64,000 bases of DNA from Panorpa germanica (GCA_963678705.1 OY783206.1:13713807-13777806), one strand, 5' to 3'; positions 44,235 to 57,396 are shown, counted from the first letter of the stretch. Translations and numbers: made by a program. Notes: a model not told the origin generated them from the letters alone.

Positions 44235-46540
44235 ACAATTAAGAATATAAGAGATAGTGAAGCTTCATTCTTACTCACTGTTTTGATATTTAATTTACGT
44301 TTATATTTAATATTTTAATCTAGATTTCAGAATAGGCATTTCTTGTCACATTCGTGTTTTAATTTTGAGCATGCGTCGTTAGTAATATAAATTCTGACAG
44401 TTCGACAGTTGGACAAAATTGAATGAATTGCTGTTTTTAATAACAATTAGTAATAGAAATTTAATTAGCATTTTAAATTATGTTCTATGTAGCTGTAAAT
44501 TGTTTTTATTTCTTTATTTTTTAAAAACTGACATTGAACTCCTTTTCAAAATAAATCGTACTGCATTTTGACAGATTGTCACATTATCGAGGTTATATTA
44601 TAATTAATATATAGTTTTTTTAATTTACAAACATTAGACCCTGTAAGTTTTAGTGTTAATTTAAGGTTTTAACCTAAAAAGTAAGTTTCAGCTTGTGAAA
44701 TGTAAAGAAATAAAATTAGTTATATTAAATACAATAATTTGTATTAAATAGAAATAATAATAATTATTACAAAATAATGTAAATTACTGCCGCATGACGC
44801 ATGATTTCACAAGTTTAAAATTACATTTTAGATTAAAACCTTAAATTAAAACTAAAAAAAGTTAATCCTCATTCCCTCTCACTGTTTTGATATTTAATTT
44901 ACTGTTTTTATTGAATATTGTAATCTAGATTTCAGGTTTTCGTTTATGAATTCCTTTTCACATTTGTGTTTTAATTTAAGTTTAGTTAATTTAGTTGGTG
45001 CGTATGCATCGTTAGTAATATAAATTTTAAGAGTTCGACAAAATTTTAAGTGAAATAATTACAATTACTATTTTTAATAACAATTAGTAATAGAAATTGT
45101 TTTCACTTCTATATTTTTCAAAAGCTGACATTAAACTTCTTTTAAAAGTAAATCCTACTGCATTTTGACAGATTGTCACATTTTGGAGGTTATAATATAA
45201 TATAGTTTTCCTTAATTTAATATTTTTAATTTAAGACTAAAAAGCTTAAAAATAAATTCAATTAAAAATGATACTGTGAATGACTACGCGTATAGTCATA
45301 TGCACGTATATAAATTAAATAAAAAATAAAATTAAAGCAGTGAGTGGGAATGATACTTAAGTCGGAATGGGTCTTTAGGTTCTAAAAACAAAGAAAACAT
45401 AAAATAAATTCTAAATTAATAATGGTGCAGGGAATACTACGCATATTCCTATATGCTATACAATTTAAATTAAATACAAAATTAAAACAGTGGGTGGGAA
45501 TGATACTTTAGGCACCGTATAATTAAGAGATAGGCCAGTAATATCTTACTTTTAAATGTATGTGCAGAGAAGAAACGTGTTTTGTAACCTACCGAATGTT
45601 GTGATGTTATTAAATAAACTTTTAATTCATGTTGAACGTTAGCTGTTTTTTCCCTAGTAACGTCAGCATTGTGGTAGTATATTTTAGTATTTTTATTCGA
45701 CACAAAATACTACTAAAATAAGTGTTATCAGTTTGAAATAAATAGTGCTTATACTTGATTTAAGCTTTTTTAAATTCTACATTTCTTAAATTTCTTTTTC
45801 ATAAAAAAAATTGGACACATTCCAATTGAAGACAACAGAAGCTGAACTCGTCCTCCTCTCCCTGCCTCCTTGATGGTTATTTTACAACCATATTATAAGC
45901 ATAGTTCACCGTTATCTGATTCAATCCATCTATCCATAGCCATGTGTATTAGTTTCTAGAACACAACCCAAACGAAATACAAGGCTACAGAACCATAAAG
46001 CTTTATTGTTGACTTACAAAAGCTGTTCTTATTATTAAGCTCAAAGCACAAACTGTTTGCATAAAGTTTAGTATACAAATATGAACAGTAGTTTGTAAAT
46101 AGCGCGGTATTTTGTTATACAGGACGAGTATACTACGCTCTCGTATTTCTTTTGATTTGTTTACTGCTAATGTAGTTGTTGAAAGAAATAACTAGTTAAT
46201 GGTGTCGCTGTTGCTGTGGTTGTGTCGTTGTCGTTGTTGATGTCGTTGTATGGAAAATTGGAAAACCGGTGACAGCGTAAAAGTGTCAGAAAGCTTTCTC
46301 TACGCGGCTTGGATAAATAATTGATTACAATTTGTGATTTATTTATTTGTGGAAACTTTATTTCTGGATATTCTTGTTTGTGTTACAATAAATTAGGGCG
46401 ACCGCACAGTGAAGGCACGACTGTCATAAGAGAATCTGGGTATTCAGTACGGGCAAACAACTAGTTTTAAGGACGTTACGATTTTATTGACAATTTAAAT
46501 ATATACGAGTATATATTTATGACAATATCTCTAGTTTTAT
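44235..46540. other. no gene recognised; local duplication
   Basis: 44265-44600 and 44875-45210 are two diverged copies of the same segment (CACTGTTTTGATATTTAATTT, AGTAATATAAATTCTGACAG-like and GCATTTTGACAGATTGTCAC), about 610 bp apart; a further pair (TGAATGACTACGCGTATAGT-like against GGGAATACTACGCATATTCC) lies at 45270-45370 and 45425-45510. No coding content recognised. Confidence 0.5.
46201..46250 (+). repeat. GTTGTC-type simple repeat
   Basis: Imperfect repeats of GTTGTC and GTTGCTG with GTCGTTGTCGTTGTTGATGT in the middle. No coding meaning is apparent. Confidence 0.7.
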
Positions 46541-46547
46541 TAGAAAT

Positions 46548-46751
46548 TGTAAATTTTAAACAAACTCATGTGTTGCTTCTGAAATTTAAAGTTTATTTTG
46601 GTAATTTACATACATATTATAATAATTCCATTGTTTAACTGTGGCAAATATTCCTACAGCGACATCTATGGCGTATATATTTCCACCGAACGGTCACTGT
46701 TTCACCGACAGACAAGCTTTCTGCCAACTAAAGAAATTTAATTTTTTTACA
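46548..46751 (-). repeat. repeat family A, copy 4, internally deleted
   Basis: Both ends are present (AAATTTTAAACAAACTCATG at left; AAGAAATTTAATTTTTTTAC at right) but the middle about 150 bp, including the AACACAGTTGATAT block, is absent. Confidence 0.75.
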
Positions 46752-46756
46752 TATAT

Positions 46757-46900
46757 ATACAGGGTGTTTCAAAAATAGCACGCCACACTGACACCGGGGT
46801 AGGACCTGCTTCAGACGCATCGAACTTTAGTAAAAGTTGCATGGTTTTCGAGATATCGTCAGTTTAAAGTTTTTTTTTTAAACTCTCCATTTTTTAACAT
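46757..46900 (+). repeat. transposon terminus ACAGGGTGTTTCAAAA
   Basis: TATACAGGGTGTTTCAAAAA is a widespread terminal motif of arthropod DNA transposons. It abuts family A copy 4. The opposite end was not found, so the element is incomplete or diverged. Confidence 0.4.
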
Positions 46901-46904
46901 TGTT

Positions 46905-48375
46905 GGTGCCTTTCTCTTTTAGTTTTTTTTATTTCTGCGCTACCGGGAAGAGTTACTTAATGTGAAACATTACTTCATGGTTATACAGTTAGGTATAGAT
47001 GGCAACAGTGTACTAAATTGACAATCGATTTGCACCTTTGTACTAGTACTTCATGTTTTCAAATATAAAAACGTTAATAACTTTGCACACGATTGAGCTA
47101 TTTAAACCATATAAACTTTATGAGTCAGATAAATGTTCAAGCTTTGTTAATAAATAGATCATTAATTGGTATATCAATTATTTAGAAATTTCTGTTAATA
47201 TTTTTATACCTGCATTCAGGAATATGCGTTTCATATTTTCCTCTGGTTCCAAATTTAAAGAAAAAAAATAAAAACTGAAACCTTACCTTCACTTAAGACG
47301 ACACAACCGTTATTTTGCCGAAAACTAATGTAAAATACAAAAAATTGCTGGTTTAATCTTAACTTAAATCCTCAGTAAAAATATTAACTTAATATTTGGC
47401 CAGGTGGCGTGAAAGAAAATTACTAGACATGAAATGAGCAAAACACTTTAAAAACTTGCCCATGTTATGCCGATTAAGGAATGGTATAATACTTGTATCT
47501 TTTTGACATAAAATGGAACCTGTTACCTTCTGTTAATAAAGACCAAATGTCAAAACTAATTATTAAGCAAAAGAAAAGTTTGTTGGTAACTAAAATGGAC
47601 CTTAGTAAAAGTCTTTTATTAATAATAATCAAATGTTTTCAGAAAGATTAAGAAATAATTAAAAACATGTTAAACGTCAACTGTTTTATTAAAAAAGCTT
47701 AAATTTAGCCTACATTAACTGCTTAAATTGTCTTCTTACGTGTATTCGAGTTGTTTCGCATTAGCAGTGTACCATCATAAGATTAGATCATAAGTTATAA
47801 TAAGATGAACCTTCTACTTTAATGTTTATCAATACTTCACATACCGATCCCTTTCTAAAAACCAATTACTGCCATGCAGTTAGTGAACGCTTTCCTTTTA
47901 AAAATCGCAGGATTTCTATAACAAAGAGGATGACCATCTAAATAATATTTATGTTACAAATACGTTTACATTTCAACGCTATATTCTCCACCGATTTATT
48001 CCCCATTAAAATGGACGTCCTGTTCAGCTTCAAGATGTTCGTTCCCAGTTAAGCAGGTCGTTCCCAGTCGTCTGATACAGAGAGTACAGTTAAGTAAGCA
48101 AGAACTTAGAGCTTAGTGTGGTAGTACTAATTCCGCACTCGTTCTACAGTCGTTACAAGACACTCCGTTTCTGCGCTATTAATTCTTAAGCACAGCGCTA
48201 GTAGCTTTATAACGACGGCTAATACAATAACGACGCCAGATTTAACTAATTTCACCAATTAATGGCCACTGCACTCATTTAATGATATTAATGCCTTCAT
48301 TAACGATTACATAAATGCTCTGTGCCCCGCTAGTAGAGTCGTAGGGGAAGTGTTTTTAGCAAAACTTTATTTTAT
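46905..48375. other. no gene recognised
   Basis: AT-rich without open frames above 60 codons. A GC-richer block at 48000-48240 has no recognised match. Confidence 0.4.
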
Positions 48376-48379
48376 TTCT

Positions 48380-49190
48380 CAGTAAACATTTTGGATTCAC
48401 TTTGAAATCATACTGAAGATGCGTATGATTTTTTTATCATGACACAATTCAATTTGATTTCACTTGTTCAAGGAAATGTCGGTGATATGAACAACAAATG
48501 GAAAATCACCTCAGTATTTAATGAAGTTGCAAATAAACCATTGAAGTGTAACAGAGACAGATATATCTTGCTTCTTTTTCTTTCATATTCTGGTGAAATG
48601 ATAGTGGAATTGTATCTCTACTAAAATTAACTGTATGATGTTGGAAAGAGAAAGAATATTCTTATAAAAAAAGTCTGACATGTTTTTTCCATTGGTGACA
48701 TCTATCTAAAATCTGAGTGAAATAGAATTTCTGACTGCAACTTCACCTAGGTGACTTATATGATGCTAAGACAGAGGTTTTAAACCTAACGCAGACCTGC
48801 CGATCGTGGATTTTTGAATCACCAAAACAATGTAAAAAACTAATATAACGAGTATTGTTGAAGATGAATAATATTCATTAAAAAAATTACGATCCGTACT
48901 AAAGATTACATCTATTTATTTCTTCATTTAAATATTTATATTTTGCAGAGTCTAAAAAGTAAAATTCCATTAAGTTTTATACCCCTGCTAGTATCAGGTT
49001 TATAACTCCGGTCATAAATCATAAACCGACTCCGCTTTTAATTCAGCAGTGAACCGTCGTTGCAATGTCTGTAGCACATAAAAAGGGCCTTTCCTATGAA
49101 CGACTGAATAGAAAACGAACACGTTCCAGACAAAAAATTCATGATATGTAATAGAAATTAAGTAGAATTTTCTCCAAAATGTTTACTGGG
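48380..49190 (+). mobile_element. CCAGTAAACATTTTGG MITE, long copy
   Basis: Left end CAGTAAACATTTTGGATTC, right end TCCAAAATGTTTACTGGG (inverted). Just inside the left end lies a hairpin-forming segment with GATTTTTTTATCATGAC. Partial copies lie at 32140-32447, 6690-6772 and 63787-63828. Confidence 0.7.
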
Positions 49191-49488
49191 CTAGCTATGC
49201 CATTTCACCCAAATGTTTAATGGGTTACTACAGACTTATTAATAAAATTGCATATTTATATTACGTGTGGAAATTCTATTTGTAAAATGTAATGGAAAAT
49301 CAAAAAATTATTAGCTTTGTCTCTGTTTGTTCAATGGAACTATCTTATTTTAGTTTCTTTTTATTACTCTTCAGATTTTCTGGGTTTACAAGATTCGATT
49401 CGATTCGATTTAAAAGTAAGTGTAGCGTTTCGTATTAAGTGTACATACATGGATGAAGGCTGCCTCATTGTAGTATTCTTAGAGACGA

Positions 49489-49661
49489 TTGCTGTACTCA
49501 TAGTTATCGCAATAGTTATTTAACTTGGACAGGTAAAAAAGAAGTAACAGTAAATCGTTCTGCCGAATTTGTAGCAGAACCTCAATGAGCAGAACGATTT
49601 ACCGTTATTTCCTTTTACCTGTCCAAGTTAACTAATTATTGCAACAACTGTGAGTACAGCA
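49489..49661. mobile_element. fold-back element with about 75-bp arms
   Basis: The left arm (49489-49563) TTGCTGTACTCATAGTTATC ... TTAACTTGGACAGGTAAAA ... CAGTAAATCGTTCTGC is mirrored by the right arm (49584-49661) GCAGAACGATTTACCGTTAT ... TTACCTGTCCAAGTTAA ... TGTGAGTACAGCAA around a loop of about 20 bases. The inner 40 bp are nearly perfectly paired. A second copy is at 57397-57540. Confidence 0.85.
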
Positions 49662-51035
49662 ACCGGCCTTAGACTGTCGGTTGTAAATTTACTGTGAAGC
49701 AGACTATTGAAAAAAAACAATGTTAACGAGAAATTGATTGTAACGGCTTGATTGTTTACACATATGTTATTATCTATACGATATATAAATGTGTCAGACC
49801 GGATCTGATTAGATTTCCGTCTCCGTTCAGATCCGTCGTATAGATTGTAGTGCTTACACATATAATGAACGGACAGTTCATCTGAATCTGATCGTGTAAC
49901 GGTAAGTGTAAAATTTTTGCGATTCCAAAGTCATTAAAAGTCAGTAGAAGAAAGCTTAAAATGCAAATACGTTATTCATATAACGGATTGAGTTTTTAGA
50001 TTTTGATTCGGGCTTATAGTTACTTACATAAAACGATTAAAACATAAAAAAACATGGTTTTTGGCCAAGTATCGTTTCACCTTAATAGATATTATTAGAC
50101 TACCCGCACTGTTGATACAAGTGTGGAAACTTTTTATTAATTTGTTTTGGTTCTAGTGTGCGCTTAGGCTTACCTGCAACACCTTAACGGATAATCATTA
50201 TCTTTAAACGATCTAAAAAATGCAAATAGGCACTCACTGCAGATTACTGCATTCTTAAAATGTAGTTTATTTTATTTTCATGATTGCAAATTTTTCTCTG
50301 TGCAACTATTTTACCTGCTGTGTATTTATTTTGAGTTTTTAGATAATCTATAACGGGCGGTTGAACACTTTTTTAAAAAACTTTAAATCACAGATAAATC
50401 ACTTCAAGAATCTTCTCAATCTTTCCCCTCTTCGCTCCTCCGTCTACCTGAAGCGTTAAACTTATTTCGAAGTTTCGGATAATTTGATTTAACTGGACGT
50501 GCTGGATGCCATGGCTTTGTACTTTATAATAAAGCTGAGAAGTACCAATACTAACTCAGAAATACGTCTACTATTTTACCAAGTGATAGTTCTCAAAACA
50601 ATAAACTTAATCTTAATATATATCGTTCCTTCAATTTTGAAAAAATGAACTTTTAATAAAATTATAAACTAAAAAAAAGAAATTTACTTCATGTTTTTTT
50701 AAATGCGTATGAGAATTGTGGTGGTCCAAATAAGTCAAACGAGTATCTTTGCATCACTGTTCCTTACGTTTTTAATGAATAAGTTTGATACAAACTGTGA
50801 AATGCTTACCTGTGAACGCATGTATATCATGTATACGATTTGTGACGTCATCCTATTCACTTACATGCATTATGCCGAGTTCAGACTTGCGTGTTTGGGT
50901 TGAAACAATTGGTGTACAAAAACACATATGTAGACACATAGCTCGTGCAAAGTTGGCAAACATTTAGAATTCGTACATAAAGACAAACATTTCGTCCAAA
51001 AATTTGCTTCGGGCATAAAAACAAAACAAGAACAT

Positions 51036-51216
51036 CAGGCCCGGATTCGAGGGAAGGCAGGCGGGGCTGCTGCCCCGGGGTCTCCACAATATAGTTAAAA
51101 GCAATAAATTTTGGAAAGACTTGACGGGAAAAAATTGTTCCTTTTATTCGGAAAATAATTTGGGGCTTCCACTTCTTCTTTGTCCTAGAGCCTCCACACC
51201 TCTAAATACGGCATTG
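51036..51216. mobile_element. hAT-type MITE, 181 bp
   Basis: Ends CAGGCCCGGATTCGAGG and (reverse complement) CAATGCCGTATTTAGAGG. The flanking 8-mers AAGAACAT (51028-51035) and ATGAACAT (51217-51224) differ at one base. Same family as 144-372. Confidence 0.85.
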
Positions 51217-51224
51217 ATGAACAT

Positions 51225-52840
51225 AACTTAAAATATTATTTTAATTATTTATGTCACCGAAGTTTGACACTTGTCAAAGAAACAAACACAAGTTTAGATG
51301 ACTGTTTTTGGATTTGCATATTTTAGAAATAAGTGTTTAAAGGTAGTTCGGCAAATAATCGTGCATGTCTACTTGACTTCAAATAATTGACAAACTATAC
51401 AAATAATTGAACCCGCAAGTGTGAACCCGCTATTAGATGATAGACTTGACAAGTTGTCTTTTAGAACATGCCTGTTCGAAATGTCACCTTTTGACGCACT
51501 TGTATGAGTAGGCAATAACTTCCATGCTGATCTGTCGAAGCTTATCTTAATGTTATGCGGGCTTATTTTGAATAAAAGCTCATGTACTTACCTACAAAAC
51601 TTAGGGGCTTATTTTGTAACTGCTTACCCGACGTCTGTTAACTTCTGACGATTTTTCAAAGGCCTATATTTTCTAAACTAAGCTATGTAAGTTTACACAA
51701 GGCGATCAGAAGACTTTAAATAAAGAGCAAACTGAGTAACATACCTTGAAATTGGCATAAGTAGCCTAATTTGTAACTTATAGGGCTTTGAAAAATCGTC
51801 AGAAGTGAACAGACGTCAGGTAGGCAGTTATAAAATAGGTTCCTTTGTTTTGGTACAGTTCATGTCTTCGACCTTAACAATGGATAGAGTTCCACGTACT
51901 AAGTGAGATATGTGGGTTCACACACTGTTTTATTTCTGGACATAAAGGATAACAAGAACGGATTCCAATTTATGACATCATAACTAGTCCAGCCCTGTTT
52001 TCGCAGCCTGTACCGCTGCATTGTGCAGAGTAATTTGACATCATGACTCTATTTTATACAAGTTTTAATTCAATATTTTTCACATTATCGTATTTTATAT
52101 AAATTGTATGAATTATAATTATCCATTTTTAATTAACACATATTGCAGGCGCTGCTAGCGAATGCGCACTCATAAATACGCGATGTGTGTAAAATTAGTT
52201 TTCATTTGAATAATTCAGTCAGCTGATAAAACATTGCTGTATCATATTTAATCAACTGCTGCTGTACTCTTTAATTATTTATAAAATATTTAATATTTAA
52301 ATGGTAAAAAGGTCAGGCTTAACTATATATACTACAAACCCCGCTGGCAGCTTGGGAAGGGTGTCAACTTTCCAGAGCAAGTGTTTCCCACCCCCAGTTC
52401 TTTGTTCTGCTCCAATATACACACCCAAAAACTTGGTCAATTACGACTTGAAAAAAGGAGCTAAAAAAAATTCGCGTGTATTCCAACAATTGAATAATTG
52501 TGGTGAGCCCCAATTACTCTTGATACGCCACTGATTCTATAGTTACTGTAGTGTATTTGCATGTAGTATTTTTTATTTTTTTATTTATCTATTAGAATTT
52601 ACGTACTATCAATCTAATGATATTGAGTAAATTTTGTGACATTGGACACTGGCTTGTGAGTAGTGGATCCAGTAATCCACTTCCTCCTACTTTAAATTAC
52701 AACTGTATGTAATTGATTTATATATAAATTGGTCGGTATTTGTATTGGGAACAAGTCTATGGGCACTCGTCTTTTCAGTCTGGTACATGTTCTCGATTTT
52801 ATGTCTCTTCTGGTATTTTCCGCTTCGTTTGGGTATAAGG
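51225..52840. other. no gene recognised; inverted segment
   Basis: 51595-51665 (TTAGGGGCTTATTTTGTAAC ... TCTGACGATTTTTCAAAGGC) is mirrored at 51760-51845 (TTATAGGGCTTTGAAAAATC ... TATAAAATAGGTTCC), giving inverted repeats of about 70 bp around 100 bp, probably a small MITE. Nothing else recognised. Confidence 0.5.
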
Positions 52841-52842
52841 TC

Positions 52843-53145
52843 TCTGACCGTTGACTATTGTTCCAAGAGTTTTGAATTGAAAGCTTTCTAATATGTCATA
52901 TGTGCTGTTAGGCATTACATTCTCTAACCTAAATTCTATTAATTACATTTCATTGTTAAGTATCAAGCTTTCTCTCACGTGTCGTTTATCTCTTTTAGCT
53001 TATTACTAAGTTTTGTCATCCATCTTCTGCCCCTGCAAAATCTTCTCCTAGTCTACTCCACTTTCCAACTTCTTCCGAAATCTACTCTTAATGTGCTCTA
53101 CCTTTTCTTCCTTTTCACGCATCTGTTCTCTTCCTCTTTTCCATA
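52843..53145 (-). pseudogene. retroelement mosaic, inverted copy of 29257-29560
   Basis: Contains, in reverse order, the jockey-like fragment (GTTGACTATTGTTCC), the CATATGTGCTGTTAGGCATT segment and the non-LTR Cys/His region (CTACTCTTAATGTGCTC). The order and the junction with the MITE at 53146 are the same as in the other copy. Confidence 0.75.
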
Positions 53146-53833
53146 TTAGGGGAAGATAGGGAAATGGCGGTCACTTAAGTATTCGAAATATTTTCTTATT
53201 TTAAGGACTTTGGGTAAAAATAACTATTGGGGAATTAATGTTCATTCGAAATTACATACATGTTCTTAATTTCTTATATTTTTATCAAAATTAATCAAAA
53301 CATTCTTTTTCTATAATAAACCAAACATATTATTATTATTTTTATATTTGTACTATGAAAATTACCTACAGATCAAGACGCCTAAGAAATCTCCCTTTGC
53401 TCTCACAATAATCGCATAGATTCAGTGATCGCTATTACCCGCTAAGAGTGACTGCCATTACCAAAAAATCGATAATAGTTTTTTTGATTGATCACTAAAA
53501 ACGTAAAGAACTTTCATAAAATCCAACAAGCCCATAGGATACACTAATATGTGGGTAATAATTGACATTTGGAAAGATATTGATTGGTATAAATCACTTC
53601 AAGCTTACCTTTCATCGAATTTTTAATTTTTTAATATTAACAAAACACGTCCTTACTTTTACGCAGTTGTCCAACTCACTGCGCGATGTAAAATGGCGGT
53701 GTTTGGTAAATAAGTATACTCAGGAGTATACTAGACGGCGGTACTAGTAGCGTTAGCGAAATGTTTTTGTAAGTCTTAGATTTCGATGTGACCGGCATTG
53801 CCCACTGACCGCCATTCTCCCATCTTTCACTAC
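53146..53833 (-). mobile_element. MITE with 28-bp inverted ends, copy 2
   Basis: Left end TTAGGGGAAGATAGGGAAAT then GGCGGTCA; right end TGACCGCCATTCTCCCATCTT. By eye over 90% identical to 28420-29256 in the clearest blocks, inverted, and about 150 bp shorter because of an internal deletion. Confidence 0.85.
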
Positions 53834-53839
53834 CTAGTT

Positions 53840-56155
53840 CCGCTTTTTTCATTCTCTGGTCTAAACCAAGCGATCACTCTCGTTTCTTTGCCTTTCCGAT
53901 TTTCCACGTACTCTGTCATCCTCATTTTAACTTTCTGTATGTTGTATTATATTTCGCTTTATTCATCCTGCTGCTGCACTTGCATATCTCTTTTTCTTAT
54001 TTTCACTTTTCGTCCCTCTTTAGTTTATTCTTGGTTTTAGTTATTTCCTTAACAACTTAAAGTACTGGTAATCGAGCTAAAATGTATCTGCCAACAGTCT
54101 AGATACGTTTTTTTCGGTAACTGTATCTAAAATCTTTTTGCTTCACTGCATTCAGTAACACCCTTACATTTGGCAAAGCAGAAAAGCGTAGAATTTCATA
54201 AAATGGTAAATTTTCTTTATTTACCTCGGTCTGTTAGAAACAGTAACTTGTTTTGGCGTTCTAATTTAAATAATAATAATAGTAATAACAATTATAAGCA
54301 GAAGAGACTTAATTGTAGGTGAACTTAGTTGTATATAAGACGACGAGGGTAACGAAGAAGCTATACGGAACAAGAGGAAAAGTCTTGGTAGAGCTACTTG
54401 AAATTCTACAATTATTAAATTGTGTTCGCAAAACTCTCAATAGAAGTTAACGTGTAAAGACAAACAGAACTTAGTTAATTCCGTGATAACATATTTAAAT
54501 AATTAAAGTGTGAGAAGTGGAGTACGCTGTGAAATCTGTAAATATTTCAGAAATATTGACTTATCATTGTTTCTTTCAAATTATCATTTTTTATTATGTC
54601 GCAATATTTTTTTCTCTAAAATTGAATGTTTCTTCTTCATTTTGCTAATTTGTTTAACTCTTGTTTTGTACAATATATGTAACTCGTAACTCGTCAACAC
54701 CTATAGCATTAATGGCAGATCACGTGGTGTTCTCTCATAGATATCTCTCTCTTTCTCTCTCTAGCTTTAAAACATTTTCCATCCTTCTTGGATTTGACTC
54801 CTACTATCATCAAAAATAATTCAACCGTTGTTTAGTCACACTTAAAAAGGCGTCGTCGCAAGTAGTACACTGCAGTGTGACACCAATCTAAGATTATTGC
54901 CTCTTACAGATTGGTGCAACATAAACATGCGACATCCAACATGTATATATGTTCATTCATAAGTTGACATTATTTAGACATGAGTATACTAAATGTGTTG
55001 TACTTTTACCGTAGAGACTAGTGCAACATAAACATGCGACACGAATAAAACCCTTACTTATGCTATTTTTTTAAAAAATGTATGAAACAAAAATGTTTCA
55101 ATACGAAGTCGGAACATCTAAAGAAATGACGGTTTTGAATGTGATCTCGAACAAAATGATCGAGTACCTCAGTCTTTAGTATAATCTCATTGTGCGTTGA
55201 CGTTTTTTTTAGTTGTGTTTTGTAAATAAATAAAAATAATTGAAAATGGTGCTTAAATGAACAAATGAAATATATAGACCTGAACAATAGACCCTTGTCA
55301 AACTGACTTTCACAAAGCTAATCACGGGTTAGCATAGACCATATTAAATAACTGAGTTTTATTACTTTTTTTTGTAAATATTTTTTTTTCTAAAGCAGGT
55401 TGAAGGAATTCGCCCAAAATGTGACAGCTTCTCTCGTATTAAGTTGCATGTCGCACTAGTTTGGACGTGTTGTACAACATCTTACATCAAATGTTGGATG
55501 CCGCATGTTTAAGTCGCACGTATGTGTACCATACTTAAGGCTATAACACCTGCTAGATCGATAGTCTAATGACTATATCCTACTAACTTTCCCCAAATAT
55601 ATAAAAATAGTAATGCATACAAATAAAAATAATCAAGTACATCTTTTTCGAATTGTAATCTATTACATAAAAACTAGAGATAATATTTCTATATAAACCC
55701 AACAATTATGAATTAGGACTTACCCCATAAAATAACGAAATATATTCAATTATTTAAAAAAATCATCCCCCGAGAATTATAAACAACAATACCATGCCGA
55801 TGCAGACCCATAACACAATTCTGCTAACACATTTTCCTCAGATAAAATCGTATATTATTTGGATGTTTTTCTTTTATGAAATGAAAATTGTGTTTTGTAA
55901 AACAATATAAAGTACAGTAATATGTACTAGTGTGTGTGTGTGGGATAGTCTAGCGCTAGCACATATTGTTTAACGTTGTAGTAACGTATCATGTTCTATT
56001 TTATTTCCAGTTGAATAATGTATGGGATGTACCGAGAATTGAAGGATTGTAATCCATTAAATTAAGCGTAGATACAGACTGCGTTTTTATAGTCAAAAGA
56101 CATAGGTTAAAACATCTGGAAAAATTTATACATATCAAACAACCAGTTCATTAAT
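53840..56155. other. no gene recognised; TGCGACAT repeats
   Basis: 53840-54030 is pyrimidine-rich like the antisense of the non-LTR fragments. At 54875-55530 the words GTGCAACATAAACATGCGAC (54912 region and 55020) and TTGCATGTCGCACTAGT (55443) suggest one or two overlapping inverted-repeat elements, boundaries unresolved. Confidence 0.4.
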
Positions 56156-56159
56156 AAAA

Positions 56160-56660
56160 CAACTTAGCGATTTAAAATTAATTAGTGAATTATTTAAATA
56201 TTTAGAAATTTTTACAATCTAATATATATAAATTACGTGTCACGTTGTATGTCCGCGATGGACTCCTAAACTACTTAACCGATGTTAATCAAATTTGTAC
56301 ACCGTGTGCAGTTTGATCCAACTTGAAAGATAGGATAGCTTACATCTCAATTTATGATTGCAATATTATCTTATTGCAAATTATTTGTCTATTAATTATC
56401 TGTTAGCTCCAAACGATGACATCTGGCGACGATGATGGCGACATCTGTTGACTAGATTGAGTAAATATTCTGTTGACTAGATTGAGTAAATATTCAATAG
56501 ATGGCGCTATGTAATGTAATATGACAAAAACGTTAGTCACAGCAACGCGTGGCCGGGACAGCTAGTAGAATTATAAAATGTGAAATATGTATAAAAAATA
56601 TTTGATGGTGGCTTTGACGAATAAAAGTCAAGGCAAAAGTCAAAAAAAAAAAAACAATTT
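56160..56660 (+). mobile_element. 3' end of the non-LTR family at 43631, interrupted by a Helitron
   Basis: AATTAATTAGTGAATTATT followed by TAAATATTTAGAAATTT, and after the Helitron GTATAAAAAATATTTGATGG with GTGGCTTTGACGA, a duplicate of 44085-44200. The tail is A13 at 56641-56653. Confidence 0.75.
56218..56565 (+). mobile_element. non-autonomous Helitron, 348 bp
   Basis: Begins TCTAATATATATAAATTACG and ends GCAACGCGTGGCCGGGACAG then CTAG, inserted between A (56217) and T (56566). A TC start, CTAG(T) end, AT target and a GC-rich stretch just before the end are the Helitron signature. It contains a 25-bp tandem duplication (CTGTTGACTAGATTGAGTAA twice, about 56445-56494). No Rep/helicase coding sequence. 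Confidence 0.88.
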
Positions 56661-57396
56661 ATAAAAATCTAAATTTAAGTTCAGTGTTCAATCGTTATTC
56701 TTGTACCACAATCGTGTTTCCAATGTTACACTTATAACCCGGACAAAGTAAACTTTTCGATTTGCAATAATTCGCATAGAGCTGAAAGTTGGTACAGACC
56801 TTGAGAACATTATTACAAATAAAATAGTAAAAGTCCTCACCGATCGCACATCTGCAAAAAAAGTTATTCAAGAAGAAAGGTCAAACAAATGGTATTTCCA
56901 ATTTTTCCGGTAAATGGTAACTTTTATCATAAAAATAGATCAGAAAAAGTTGTAGATCATGAAATTATCTATAAAAATTTGTCTTTATACTTTTTCTTCT
57001 AAGAATTAGACTTTTAGTATTTTATTTGTTATAATGTCCTTAAAGTCTGTACCAACTTTCAGTTTTACGCAAATTATTCTAAACCTACCCCTATTTTATC
57101 ATCTATTTTTATTATGTATTCTTCCAAACAACTATTTGAATTAATTTTAAGATACCTTAGTGGCCTAAGGATTGGAGTGGGGCAAACCGTCGCTGTTGCC
57201 CTGGGCGGAAAAATCGAGGAAAAAAAAATTCTAATGTTTATTAAAAAAAGATGGCAATTTTGAATTTCTACTCCGTCCCAAAATTTGAGTTTGGGCATAG
57301 AACATTTACGCTTTGACGACAAACCGCTGAATTCAATTCACAGGGCGGATACATACTTTCTAGCAGCAATTGGTTATATGTTACGTATAGAACCGA

